Source: Streptococcus sp. WM07
GTDB taxonomy: Bacteria > Bacillota > Bacilli > Lactobacillales > Streptococcaceae
NCBI RefSeq assembly: GCF_004570525.1
Contig: NZ_SPPZ01000001.1
Coordinates: 1 to 64,000, forward strand
Direction of reading: 5' to 3'
Length of the DNA: 64,000 nucleotides
Shown here: piece by piece, positions 34,752 to 42,827 of the stretch
Position numbering within the stretch: the stretch's first letter is position 1
Layout of the letters: every line of letters starts with the position of its first letter
Position numbers and translations under genes: made by a program
Notes under the pieces: generated by a model
What the model saw: only the letters and a program-made list of their open reading frames with translations
Told to the model about the DNA's origin: nothing
Database searches by the model: none

Positions 34752-34788
34752 TATAATAGTAAAAAGAATAAAGTTAGGTGAAATTAAT

Positions 34789-36573
34789 ATGGAAAAAAAG
34801 GATCAATGGCTCAAAGAATTTGAAGCACGTGAGGGGAGAAAGCCCAGTCCACAAGAGTTTGTTATTGCTAAGGAAGCGGGCTTTCCCTTGGTAGAAGATG
34901 ATTTAGCTAATCGCTGGGCTGCAGCTTTTGAGACCTTAAATCAGCGAAAACCTAGCCCTGCTGAATATATGGCTGCTAAGAAACAAGGATTTCCAATTAA
35001 TCAATCTGAATCCTCTTCAAAACAAGAAGAAAATTCACTACAAGAAGTTGAGATAAGCTCACAAGATAGGGAGAAGGTTCAGGATCCAAAAGCACTTTGG
35101 GTTCAAGCTTTTGAAGCGGCTCACGGTCGTCGACCTGGACCGCAGGAGGTCGCTCTTGCTAAGGAAACAGACTTTGATGTAGATTATTTACCTGATCTAT
35201 CATCAGTTGAAACAGTAGCTGAATCCGTTGTTGTAGCACCTGTACAAGCGGATGAAAGTCCAGCTCCTGTTAAGAAAGAGAAGAGATTAAAGCTTAGTCG
35301 TAAACAGGTACTTACAGGTGCTGCCATTGGTTTAGTTCTTATCGCTTTGGGCGGTGGTTATTACTATTTTGACAAGGAGTCTGGGACGGATTTAGCCGTT
35401 GATCAATTTTCTAAACAAATTGAAAATAGCAAATTCCAACAACTTGCGGAATCCTTTAGTGATGCTGATTCGAAAAATGTGAACTGGTCTGCAGAAGATG
35501 CTAAGAATTTCGTTCAATATCTAAATAAAGATGGAAAGTTAGAGAGTGAGTTGTCGAAGTTAGAGGCTGATCCTTCTTATATTATTAAAGATGAAAATGG
35601 TAATCAGTTACTAGGCTTAGAGGAGACTACAAAGAAACTGGGGCTATTTCCTGTTTATGAGGTTAAGACTTTTCCATTGACAATTACTGCCAAAACAAAC
35701 TTGGACACCTTAAGTTTGAATGAACAGAAGGTAGAGAAAGATAAAGAATTAGCTTTAGGAGATTTTTCATTTGCTCCCCATTCCTTTGCAGCTAAGGGAA
35801 AAACGGATGCTGGAGATCTACATACGGATATTAGAGCAGAACTTTCGGAAGCTAAGGAGAATAGCCTTACTCTTTCCATTTCAAATGTAGATAAGAATTT
35901 ACAAGCTTCACTCCCTAGTGACGTGCAAGGGGCAAGTGATATTAAATTGTATGTGAATAACAAAGAGGTCGCTAAGGAATTAACGAAGAAACTTAAATTG
36001 ATTGAAAATCAAACAATTGATGTTCATGCTCAGTTTAAATTCGAAGAGAATACTTATACAACTGAAAAAAGTAAACTAGTTGTAAAACCAGGCGAAGAAT
36101 CCCTTGTAGTTGACCTTCAGCTTTCCTCTGATATTCAGCAAAAAATTGCGGATGCTAGAAAAGCTAAAGAAGAGAAAGCGAAACAGGAAGAAGATGCAAA
36201 GCGGAAATTGGAAGAAGACAAAGTTGTCATCAGTAATTTTATGTCCTCTTACATTAATGCTATGCGCAACTCCATTCGTAATCGTTCAGTCGGTTTTACG
36301 GACTATTATGATACCAATAGTGAAGCCTATCAAGTTATGTATAATTATGTAGCAAACGGTGGTGTTGCTGCAGCACGAATTGATTATCAAACAACGCTGG
36401 AATATACTGTTACCGATGTTGCTAAAGAAGGAAATGACTATAAAGTCACAGTCAGCAACAGCTTTAAAGAAGTCTATACAAACGGTAAATCTGATACCGT
36501 TCATAAAAATCAAGTCTTTATGCTTCGTCCAGAAAATGGAAGTTTTAAAATTTACTCTATTAGCGAGTATTAA
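34789..36573 (+). CDS. TcaA-like membrane protein with three N-terminal repeats
   Basis: The 594-residue protein has one membrane helix (about 180-205, VLTGAAIGLVLIALGGGYYYF). The extracellular part has the layout of TcaA/YvbJ-type envelope proteins: repeated beta domains (about 210-475), a charged linker (AKEEKAKQEEDAKRKLEE) and a C-terminal NTF2-like domain. The intracellular part is unusual. Instead of the zinc ribbon common in this family, there are three repeats with the pattern W-x3-FE-x3-(G/Q)R(K/R)P-x-P-x-E-x3-AK (about 5-32, 41-68 and 101-128). ATG 34789 has AGGTGA upstream. The role is probably in envelope stress or glycopeptide response; this is inference. It is 12 bp before dacB. 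Confidence 0.75.
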   Translation: MEKKDQWLKEFEAREGRKPSPQEFVIAKEAGFPLVEDDLANRWAAAFETLNQRKPSPAEYMAAKKQGFPINQSESSSKQEENSLQEVEISSQDREKVQDPKALWVQAFEAAHGRRPGPQEVALAKETDFDVDYLPDLSSVETVAESVVVAPVQADESPAPVKKEKRLKLSRKQVLTGAAIGLVLIALGGGYYYFDKESGTDLAVDQFSKQIENSKFQQLAESFSDADSKNVNWSAEDAKNFVQYLNKDGKLESELSKLEADPSYIIKDENGNQLLGLEETTKKLGLFPVYEVKTFPLTITAKTNLDTLSLNEQKVEKDKELALGDFSFAPHSFAAKGKTDAGDLHTDIRAELSEAKENSLTLSISNVDKNLQASLPSDVQGASDIKLYVNNKEVAKELTKKLKLIENQTIDVHAQFKFEENTYTTEKSKLVVKPGEESLVVDLQLSSDIQQKIADARKAKEEKAKQEEDAKRKLEEDKVVISNFMSSYINAMRNSIRNRSVGFTDYYDTNSEAYQVMYNYVANGGVAAARIDYQTTLEYTVTDVAKEGNDYKVTVSNSFKEVYTNGKSDTVHKNQVFMLRPENGSFKIYSISEY

Positions 36574-36585
36574 GAAAGGGACCCT

Positions 36586-37338
36586 ATGAAATCAAAAAAA
36601 TGGTTTGGATTGATTCTCATGACTCTAGCTTTAGCAGCTTGTGGCCAAGAATCAGCAACTACTCAAGGAAACAAAGGCAATACTGAATCAAATCAGACAG
36701 TCAAAAACAATTCAGATGAGAATTCTGCTCAAAGCTCATCATCCAAGTCTAATAGTCAACAAAAAGAATCTAAAACGGATACTAAGGCTACTTATAATGG
36801 TGATTACTATAGTGTCAAAGGGTCTGATGGACAAGAAATTATTATTGTTAATAAGAAGCATCCACTAAATGCAAACTATGCACCAGGGGAAAATCCTCAG
36901 GCTCAATCTGCCTTTATGCAACTGATTGCGGATATGCAAGATAAAGGTTTTGCTGTTAGCAACCAGTACAGCGGGTATCGTTCTTATGAAACACAGGCTG
37001 GTTTGTACCAATCCTATGTTGATCGAGATGGTCAAGCTAATGCCGATCGTTATTCCGCTAGAGCTGGGTATAGTGAGCACCAAACTGGTCTTGCTTACGA
37101 CTTAATCGATAGCTCGGGAAATCTTCTGACAGATAAAGAAGCCAGCAAATGGTTACGAGAGCATGCGGCAGACTATGGTTTCATTGTTCGCTATACTGAA
37201 GACAAGGAAGATATTACTGGTTACACAGCAGAAAGTTGGCATGTTCGCTATATTGGGTCAGAAGCTGCGGATATAGCGAAATCAGGATTAACACTAGAAG
37301 AATACTTTGGTGTACCTGGTGGAGATTATGAGGATTAG
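36586..37338 (+). CDS. dacB: L,D-carboxypeptidase lipoprotein DacB/LdcB
   Basis: The enzyme removes D-Ala from tetrapeptide stems of peptidoglycan. The 250-residue precursor has a signal peptide with lipobox LAAC (Cys19), a long Ser/Asn/Gln-rich linker (about 25-65) and an M15B (VanY-type) peptidase domain. Zinc and catalytic motifs are SARAGYSEHQTGLAYDL (His and Asp) and ESWHVRYIG (Glu and His). AGAAAGGGA precedes the ATG. Location outside the membrane and its partner upstream suggest an envelope-maintenance pair. Confidence 0.93.
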   Translation: MKSKKWFGLILMTLALAACGQESATTQGNKGNTESNQTVKNNSDENSAQSSSSKSNSQQKESKTDTKATYNGDYYSVKGSDGQEIIIVNKKHPLNANYAPGENPQAQSAFMQLIADMQDKGFAVSNQYSGYRSYETQAGLYQSYVDRDGQANADRYSARAGYSEHQTGLAYDLIDSSGNLLTDKEASKWLREHAADYGFIVRYTEDKEDITGYTAESWHVRYIGSEAADIAKSGLTLEEYFGVPGGDYED

Positions 37339-37344
37339 TAAATG

Positions 37345-37371
37345 GAGAAGCTGGAAATTCCAGCTTTTTCT
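37345..37371 (+). terminator. terminator after dacB
   Basis: AGCTGG-AAATT-CCAGCT with flanking GAGAA/TTCTC pairing and a T run. The same terminator with its 3' flank recurs after the next gene. Confidence 0.8.
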
Positions 37372-37394
37372 CCCAGCATACGTTTAACATAAAT
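37347..37394 (+). repeat. direct repeat, left copy flanking nuclease gene
   Basis: About 47 bp comprising the terminator stem and the segment AGCATA-(C/T)-GTTTAACATAAAT. A second copy lies at 38313-38359 beyond the nuclease gene, with about six differences. Confidence 0.75.
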
Positions 37395-37431
37395 AATTTT
37401 TTATAAAAATGAATTATTACAGTAGACATGT

Positions 37432-37437
37432 TATAAT
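37432..37437 (+). promoter_or_regulatory. extended -10 promoter of nuclease gene
   Basis: TGT-TATAAT (37429-37437) is an extended -10 element without a good -35; the gene starts 36 bp further on. Confidence 0.5.
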
Positions 37438-37472
37438 TGTTGCAATAAATAAATGCGAGAGGAAATTTCTAA

Positions 37473-38297
37473 ATGGGAGATACTAAAAAACATACTGTAA
37501 AAATTAAACCTTCTAAGAAAGATATTGAAAGAACCTATGAAGGTTTTGACGAGTTAAAGGAGTTGATTGCTCCTTCTTCAAACAAGCCTGAGGCTGGTTT
37601 TTATATTTTAAATGAGGGAAAGTGGTTTGATGAAGATTGGTTTAAGGACTGGTATAAGAAATATACTAATAGTTTTTTCAAGTTTGAGATAGAAAATGGT
37701 ACAAATACAAATCTTACTCTGGAAAGAAAGCCTATTCTTAAACAAATTGAGACTAAACTTTCACAAAAATATTATCCTTCAACTACAGATTTAAATTGGA
37801 AGAAGCGACCTGAAAAAGTTTACGATTGTAATGCTACTAATAAGGATTTTTTTCACAGAGGACACTTAATCGGCTGTCAGCTCATAGAATATTCCAAGAT
37901 ATTTAAACATTATAAGTGGGAGAATTTTGTTATGATTACAGATTGGTGTAATAGGGCTAATACATACACTGACAACAATAAATCCTGTGGTATGTTTTAT
38001 TTTGAAAATATCCTGTTACAGACTTTAGATTTTTATTATAGAAACAAAGAACACATAGAAATTGATTATCGTATTACACCAGTTTTAAAAAAACTAGACT
38101 CAAAGAATGAACAGCAAAATTACGAAAAGCTTCCACGAGGGATTATAATGGAAGCTAGAGTAAGAAATGGTGGAAATTTTTTAACTTCAAATGATGAAAA
38201 ACATCCCATTTTCGAATCTGGATTCAATGTTTTTATCCCAAATGCTCAAAAGAATTTGAAAATTGATTATAATTCAGGTGAAGTTATCAAAGAATAA
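37473..38297 (+). CDS. DNA/RNA non-specific endonuclease family protein
   Basis: The 274-residue protein carries a beta-beta-alpha-metal nuclease motif: HRGHLIGCQL near residue 128 (in place of the common DRGH), followed by WCNRANTYTDNNKSCGMFYFEN with the metal-binding asparagine. No signal peptide or membrane helix is present, unlike secreted streptococcal EndA-type nucleases, so it may act inside the cell or be released by another route. It is AT-rich, has its own promoter and terminator and is bracketed by direct repeats, which suggests recent insertion. No inhibitor gene is seen beside it. AGAGGAAA precedes the ATG. Confidence 0.75.
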   Translation: MGDTKKHTVKIKPSKKDIERTYEGFDELKELIAPSSNKPEAGFYILNEGKWFDEDWFKDWYKKYTNSFFKFEIENGTNTNLTLERKPILKQIETKLSQKYYPSTTDLNWKKRPEKVYDCNATNKDFFHRGHLIGCQLIEYSKIFKHYKWENFVMITDWCNRANTYTDNNKSCGMFYFENILLQTLDFYYRNKEHIEIDYRITPVLKKLDSKNEQQNYEKLPRGIIMEARVRNGGNFLTSNDEKHPIFESGFNVFIPNAQKNLKIDYNSGEVIKE

Positions 38298-38310
38298 TAA
38301 ATCATATGTT

Positions 38311-38337
38311 AAAAAGCTGGGAATTCCAGCTTTTTTG
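38311..38337 (+). terminator. terminator after nuclease gene
   Basis: AAGCTGG-GAATT-CCAGCTT followed by T6, almost identical to the terminator after dacB. Confidence 0.85.
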
Positions 38338-38359
38338 CTAGCATATGTTTAACATAAAT
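38313..38359 (+). repeat. direct repeat, right copy flanking nuclease gene
   Basis: Second copy of the repeat at 37347-37394, again terminator stem plus AGCATATGTTTAACATAAAT. Confidence 0.75.
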
Positions 38360-38560
38360 TAATTTCATCGAAATTATTTAATCATTAATATCAAATAGAA
38401 TCCCAAGTTTTTGGTAAAAGCTATTTTTTGTTTAATAATGTATTCGCTAACGGCTAGTAGAACTAGCTATTTTATTTGTTATAAGTAAAGGATGATGATG
38501 GCAGTCTAGGAAGTAATTATACGATATACCTCAAAAATCATTAGGAATATCTCCAACAAC
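38360..38560. other. AT-rich intergenic stretch before difSL
   Basis: No gene is visible. The only structure is a short hairpin GCTAGT-aga-ACTAGC (38453-38467) followed by T/A-rich sequence, which may be a weak terminator. Confidence 0.45.
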
Positions 38561-38592
38561 ATCTTTCCGAAAAACTGTAATTTTCTTGAAAA
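38561..38592 (+). other. dif: difSL chromosome-dimer resolution site
   Basis: About 31-32 bp: left arm ATCTTTCCGAAAAACT (38561-38576), right arm GTAATTTTCTTGAAAA (38577-38592). This agrees with the streptococcal/lactococcal difSL as I remember it, with a single change in the centre. Position immediately upstream of xerS is the known arrangement. It marks the replication terminus; gene orientation in the window switches just past it. Confidence 0.9.
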
Positions 38593-38614
38593 AAGTTTGT
38601 GTGTTTGGTACACT
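38586..38614 (+). promoter_or_regulatory. xerS promoter overlapping difSL
   Basis: TTGAAA (38586-38591), 17-bp spacer, TACACT (38609-38614). The -35 lies inside the right arm of difSL, so XerS bound at the site should compete with RNA polymerase. Confidence 0.7.
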
Positions 38615-38639
38615 ACTATTAGAGAATTTGGAGGTATTT

Positions 38640-39710
38640 ATGCGTCGTGAATTGTTACTAGAAAAAATTGAAGATTTGAAAGCAATTATGCCTTGGTATG
38701 TTTTAGAATACTATCAATCCAAATTAGCTGTCCCTTATAGTTTTCCCACCTTGTATGAATACTTGAAAGAATACCAGCGTTTTTTTAATTGGTTGATGGA
38801 TACAGATCTTGTTCAAGTTACTGAAATTAAAGAGATTTCTATTGAAACCTTAGAACATCTTTCTAAGAAAGATATTGAATCTTTTATTTTATATTTACGA
38901 GAACGTCCTTTGTTAAATACGAATTCAACGAAAACCGGTCTGTCGCAAACAACTATTAATCGGACTCTATCAGCACTCTCGAGTCTCTTTAAATTTTTAA
39001 CTGAGGAAGTTGAGAATGAACAGGGGGAACCCTATTTTTACCGTAATGTTATGAAAAAGGTTTCAACAAAAAAGAAAAAGGAGACTTTAGCTGCAAGGGC
39101 TGAAACCATTAAGCAGAAACTTTTTTTAGGGGATGAAACCGAGGGGTTTTTACGTCACATTGAAGATGACTATCCCAAACAGCTTTCCAACCGTGCTCTC
39201 AGCTCCTATGAGAAAAACAAGGAACGTGATTTGGCCTTGATTGCACTACTCCTAGCTTCAGGAATTCGCTTATCTGAAGCAGTGAACCTTGATGTCAGAG
39301 ATGTGAACACACAAATGATGATTGCGGAAGTTACTCGTAAAGGAGGCCGTCGTGATGCTGTTCCTATTGCTAGCTTTGCTAAGCCCTATCTTTTACATTA
39401 TTTAGAAATCCGAGATAAACGTTATAAACCTGAGAAACACAATCTTGCCTTGTTTTTAAGTGAATACAGAGGCAAGGCAAATCGCATGGATGCCTCCAGT
39501 ATTGAAAAAATGGTCGCTAAGTATTCTGAATCTTTCAAAATTCGAGTTACACCTCATAAATTACGTCACACTCTTGCAACTCGTCTTTACGATGCGACTA
39601 AATCACAAGTATTGGTTAGTCATCAACTAGGCCATGCAAGTACACAGGTTACAGATCTTTATACCCATATTGTCGATGAAGAACAAAAAAACGCCCTAGA
39701 TCAACTCTAG
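38640..39710 (+). CDS. xerS: tyrosine recombinase XerS
   Basis: XerS resolves chromosome dimers at difSL, acting alone where most bacteria use XerC and XerD, and works with FtsK at the septum. The 356 residues equal the usual XerS length. There is a core-binding N domain (about 20-140) and a catalytic domain with the Arg in [16 protein letters not shown], Lys in [42 protein letters not shown] and the nucleophile Tyr in that last motif. The start at ATG 38640 has GGAGG upstream. difSL lies 48 bp before it. Confidence 0.96.
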   Translation: MRRELLLEKIEDLKAIMPWYVLEYYQSKLAVPYSFPTLYEYLKEYQRFFNWLMDTDLVQVTEIKEISIETLEHLSKKDIESFILYLRERPLLNTNSTKTGLSQTTINRTLSALSSLFKFLTEEVENEQGEPYFYRNVMKKVSTKKKKETLAARAETIKQKLFLGDETEGFLRHIEDDYPKQLSNRALSSYEKNKERDLALIALLLASGIRLSEAVNLDVRDVNTQMMIAEVTRKGGRRDAVPIASFAKPYLLHYLEIRDKRYKPEKHNLALFLSEYRGKANRMDASSIEKMVAKYSESFKIRVTPHKLRHTLATRLYDATKSQVLVSHQLGHASTQVTDLYTHIVDEEQKNALDQL

Positions 39711-39717
39711 AGCGTTT
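39687..39717. terminator. bidirectional terminator at end of xerS
   Basis: AAAACGC-c-CTAGA and TCTAG-a-GCGTTTT form a stem that includes the xerS stop codon and has A/T runs on both sides. It can serve xerS and the convergent gene at 39735. Confidence 0.8.
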
Positions 39718-39734
39718 TACTTCTTAAGCTCATC

Positions 39735-40034
39735 CTATTTTAAAGTCTGTAAACTCATAGCTAACATGTTTAAAGTAGAGATTTTACCACGTTCCCGATG
39801 GTATTTATTTGCTATTTTTGTAGCGAATTCGATTACATTTTTGGGAGCTTTATAGTGATGTGTCATTAAATAGAGGGATAAGCTATGGCTTAGTTGACTA
39901 ATCGCTTGAACTTGATTCTCTTCAATGGCTATTTTAGATGCTGAAAAAATCTTTTTTAATTCAATATCTGTTGTCATTTCAGGGATTCCTAAGATTTTGT
40001 CAATTTCTCTGATTAGATCTTCTTTTTCTTTCAT
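39735..40034 (-). CDS. bacteriocin-immunity-like small protein
   Basis: The 99-residue, mostly helical protein resembles the enterocin A immunity family in size and pattern: IREIDKILGIPE, AISQLSHSLSLYLMTHHYKAP and NVIEFATKIANKYH match its four-helix bundle. Such proteins protect cells against class IIa-type bacteriocins. No bacteriocin gene is adjacent, so it would be an orphan. The ribosome binding site before ATG 40032-40034 is poor. Family assignment is by pattern only. Confidence 0.55.
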   Translation of the reverse strand: MKEKEDLIREIDKILGIPEMTTDIELKKIFSASKIAIEENQVQAISQLSHSLSLYLMTHHYKAPKNVIEFATKIANKYHRERGKISTLNMLAMSLQTLK

Positions 40035-40065
40035 GATTCAGATTTAGATAATGATTACTAATGTT

Positions 40066-40101
40066 ATAAGACCACTAGAATAACAAATCCAGTGGTCTTA
40101 T
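40066..40101. terminator. terminator of lplA operon
   Basis: ATAAGACCACT (40066-40076) and AGTGGTCTTAT (40091-40101) form an 11-bp perfect stem, with T-rich flank on the minus side, 16 bp past the lplA stop. Confidence 0.85.
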
Positions 40102-40116
40102 TTATATAGACTAGTG

Positions 40117-41106
40117 TTATTCTACAATAGCTTCTGCAATTTCTTGTGCTGAAATTCCTGCGAAGTAGCGTGACAAGTCTAGTTCAGCTAGTTTTTGCTC
40201 GACTGCTTCTCGTTCATAGGCAAGACCCACTAGGGACTCTTCTACTGCAGCAACATCCTCGATTCCGAAGAAGTCTCCGTAAATTTTCAAGGTATCAATC
40301 CGAGATTCTACAACATTGACATAGGCATCTATTAATCCGCTTGGGAATTTGATGGTTCGACGGATATTGTATTCAGGTGATTTTCCATAATTCCAATCCC
40401 AGTTTCCGAATTTAGCATCGCGAATTTGGCGAATTTCTTCTAATTCAGAATCTGAGAAGGTGTATTCAGTCATCTCTGGATATTCTTTTTTCATATAATC
40501 TAGTAAGAGATCACGAAATTCTAGAACGGAAATTTTCTCATCTAATTCATCAACGATATTCGTTACACGGGCTCGAACAGACTTGACACCTTTCGATTCA
40601 ATTTTGTGCTTGGAAACTTGAAGTGCTTTTGCCAAGACAGATAAATCAACATCAAAGAGTAATGCACCGTGATGCATAATTCGTCCATTGATATAGGCTT
40701 GGGCGTTCCCTCCAAATTTCTTACCATCAATTTCTAAATCATTACGGCCGGTAAATTCAGCCTTAACCCCGAGAGCGGCTAAAGTATTGATAACTGGAAT
40801 TGAAAAGCTCTTGAAATCAAAGAGTTTGTCTTGATTCTCATTTGAAATAATGGTGTAGTTAAGATTATTGTAGTCATGGTAGACTGCACCGCCTCCACTG
40901 ATACGGCGAACGACTTCAATACCATTGTCTCGAACATAATCTCGGTTAATTTCTTCAATCGTATTTTGATGACGACCTACGATAATGGAGGGTTTATTGA
41001 TCCAGAGAATGAAAATCATATCCTCATCAAGCATTTGCTTGAAAGCATATTCTTCAAGTGCGATGTTAAAAGCTGTATCGTTGCTGTCATTAATAATGTA
41101 TTTCAT
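40117..41106 (-). CDS. lplA: lipoate-protein ligase A
   Basis: LplA attaches lipoic acid, scavenged from outside, to lipoyl domains using ATP. The 329 residues include RRISGGGAVYHD (lipoate-binding loop), TGRNDLEIDGKKFGGNAQ with the catalytic lysine, and a C-terminal accessory domain (about 250-329). AGGAG precedes the ATG. It is the last gene of the dehydrogenase operon, 8 bp after lpdA, and presumably modifies the lipoyl domain carried by that protein. Confidence 0.95.
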   Translation of the reverse strand: MKYIINDSNDTAFNIALEEYAFKQMLDEDMIFILWINKPSIIVGRHQNTIEEINRDYVRDNGIEVVRRISGGGAVYHDYNNLNYTIISNENQDKLFDFKSFSIPVINTLAALGVKAEFTGRNDLEIDGKKFGGNAQAYINGRIMHHGALLFDVDLSVLAKALQVSKHKIESKGVKSVRARVTNIVDELDEKISVLEFRDLLLDYMKKEYPEMTEYTFSDSELEEIRQIRDAKFGNWDWNYGKSPEYNIRRTIKFPSGLIDAYVNVVESRIDTLKIYGDFFGIEDVAAVEESLVGLAYEREAVEQKLAELDLSRYFAGISAQEIAEAIVE

Positions 41107-41114
41107 GAAGTCTC

Positions 41115-42815
41115 CTATTTCTTGGGTGCATGCACAGCGAGATTTAGGACATCTGCAAAGGCTTCATACATGACTTCTGAGTAAGTCGGGTGACCATGGA
41201 TTGTTTTGAGAACTTCTTCAACTGTAATTTCCATTTCAATAATAGTTGAAGCCTCATTAATTAATTCTGCTGCAGCAGGTCCAATAATATGGACACCGAG
41301 TACTTCACCATATTTCTTATCAGCGATGACTTTCACAAATCCTTGGGCAGCATCGGAAGCGATAGCACGACCATTGGCTGCGAAATTGAATTTTCCAATT
41401 GCTACATCATACTGTTCACGCGCCTGTTCTTCTGTTAAACCAACAGCGGCTACTTCTGGTAAGGTGTAGATAGCAGCTGGGGTAAGATTGAGTTTCGCCA
41501 CTGCATGGTTGCCTTTTAAAGCATTCTCGGCTGCTACTTCACCCATACGGAAGGCTGCATGAGCTAACATTTTAGTTCCATTGATATCACCTGGGGCGTA
41601 GATGCCTGGAACAGATGTTTCCATATACTCATTCACCTTGATACGACCATTTTCAAGTTCAAAGGCTACTTCACCCATACCTTCTAAATCTGGAACTCGA
41701 CCAATTGAAAGAAGGGCTTTATCAGCTAGAATATCTTCTTGACCAGAAACTTTAATACGTAGTTTACCATTCTCTTCAATAATCTCTTCTAGCTTGGTTT
41801 CTGTATGAATGGTCATTCCTTTTCGTTCAAGAATGAGACGAAGGTTTTTAGAAACCTCTTTATCCATTGCTGGAACAATACGGTCTGTCATTTCAATAAC
41901 CGTGACTTTTGAACCGTAGGTCATAAAGGCTTGACCAAGTTCGATTCCGACAACCCCACCACCAATAACCACTAGATGTTCTGGAACTTCTTTGAGGTTG
42001 AGGATATCATCACTTGTCATGACTAAATCAGATTCCATACCTGGAACATTGATTTTGCTAACTTTTGATCCACCTGCAAGAATAATTTTCTTTGTTTCGA
42101 GAAGGGTTTGACTATCAACGAGGACATTTTTATCTTTGGTAATTGTTCCTATTCCCATATGAACATCAATACCATAAGAACGCATTAAGCCTCCGACACC
42201 TCCTACAAGAGTGGCAACAACCTTGTCTTTTGTAGCAACAACTTTATCCATATCAACCGTAAAGCTTGGATTTTCGACCATGATTCCACGATCTGCTGCA
42301 TGCCCCAGGCTTTCAATGATTTCCGCATTGTGAAGGTAAGTTTTGGTCGGGATACATCCACGGTTGAGACAGGTTCCTCCAAGGGCTGTTTTTTCAACAA
42401 TAGCCACTTTACCACCTAATTGAGAAGCCTTGATAGCTGCTACATAACCCGCTGGACCACCACCGATAACGACGACATCATAGGCATCATCACTCTTACC
42501 AGAGTCCTCTTGAGTTAGTGGGGCAATTGGACTTTCAGCAACTGGTGCTTCTGTAGAAGCGGTTGGGATGTTTTCTCCTTCTGCACCAAGATAGCCGATA
42601 ATTTCTGTAACAGGAACTGTTTCTCCGTCTCCTTTTAAGATCGCAATCAGGTAGCCATCTTCTTCTGCTTCTAGTTCCATACTAACTTTATCGGTCATAA
42701 TTTCAAGAAGAACTTCTCCTTCTTTCACAAATTCTCCGACTTTTTTATTCCACTGAACGATTTGACCCTCGGTCATATCGACACCGGCTTTAGGCATAAT
42801 TACTTCTAAGGCCAT
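41115..42815 (-). CDS. lpdA: dihydrolipoamide dehydrogenase with N-terminal lipoyl domain
   Basis: E3 reoxidises dihydrolipoamide with NAD. The 566-residue protein is a fusion. Residues 1-80 are a lipoyl domain with the modified lysine in EIMTDKVSMELEAEEDG, followed by an Ala/Pro/Glu-rich linker. From about residue 110 comes the flavoprotein, with FAD-binding VVVIGGGPAGYVAAI, redox disulfide CLNRGC and catalytic HGHPTYSE near the end. The fusion compensates for the E2, which has no lipoyl domain. AAGGAG precedes the ATG. Confidence 0.96.
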   Translation of the reverse strand: MALEVIMPKAGVDMTEGQIVQWNKKVGEFVKEGEVLLEIMTDKVSMELEAEEDGYLIAILKGDGETVPVTEIIGYLGAEGENIPTASTEAPVAESPIAPLTQEDSGKSDDAYDVVVIGGGPAGYVAAIKASQLGGKVAIVEKTALGGTCLNRGCIPTKTYLHNAEIIESLGHAADRGIMVENPSFTVDMDKVVATKDKVVATLVGGVGGLMRSYGIDVHMGIGTITKDKNVLVDSQTLLETKKIILAGGSKVSKINVPGMESDLVMTSDDILNLKEVPEHLVVIGGGVVGIELGQAFMTYGSKVTVIEMTDRIVPAMDKEVSKNLRLILERKGMTIHTETKLEEIIEENGKLRIKVSGQEDILADKALLSIGRVPDLEGMGEVAFELENGRIKVNEYMETSVPGIYAPGDINGTKMLAHAAFRMGEVAAENALKGNHAVAKLNLTPAAIYTLPEVAAVGLTEEQAREQYDVAIGKFNFAANGRAIASDAAQGFVKVIADKKYGEVLGVHIIGPAAAELINEASTIIEMEITVEEVLKTIHGHPTYSEVMYEAFADVLNLAVHAPKK

Positions 42816-42827
42816 TCTCTACTCCTT

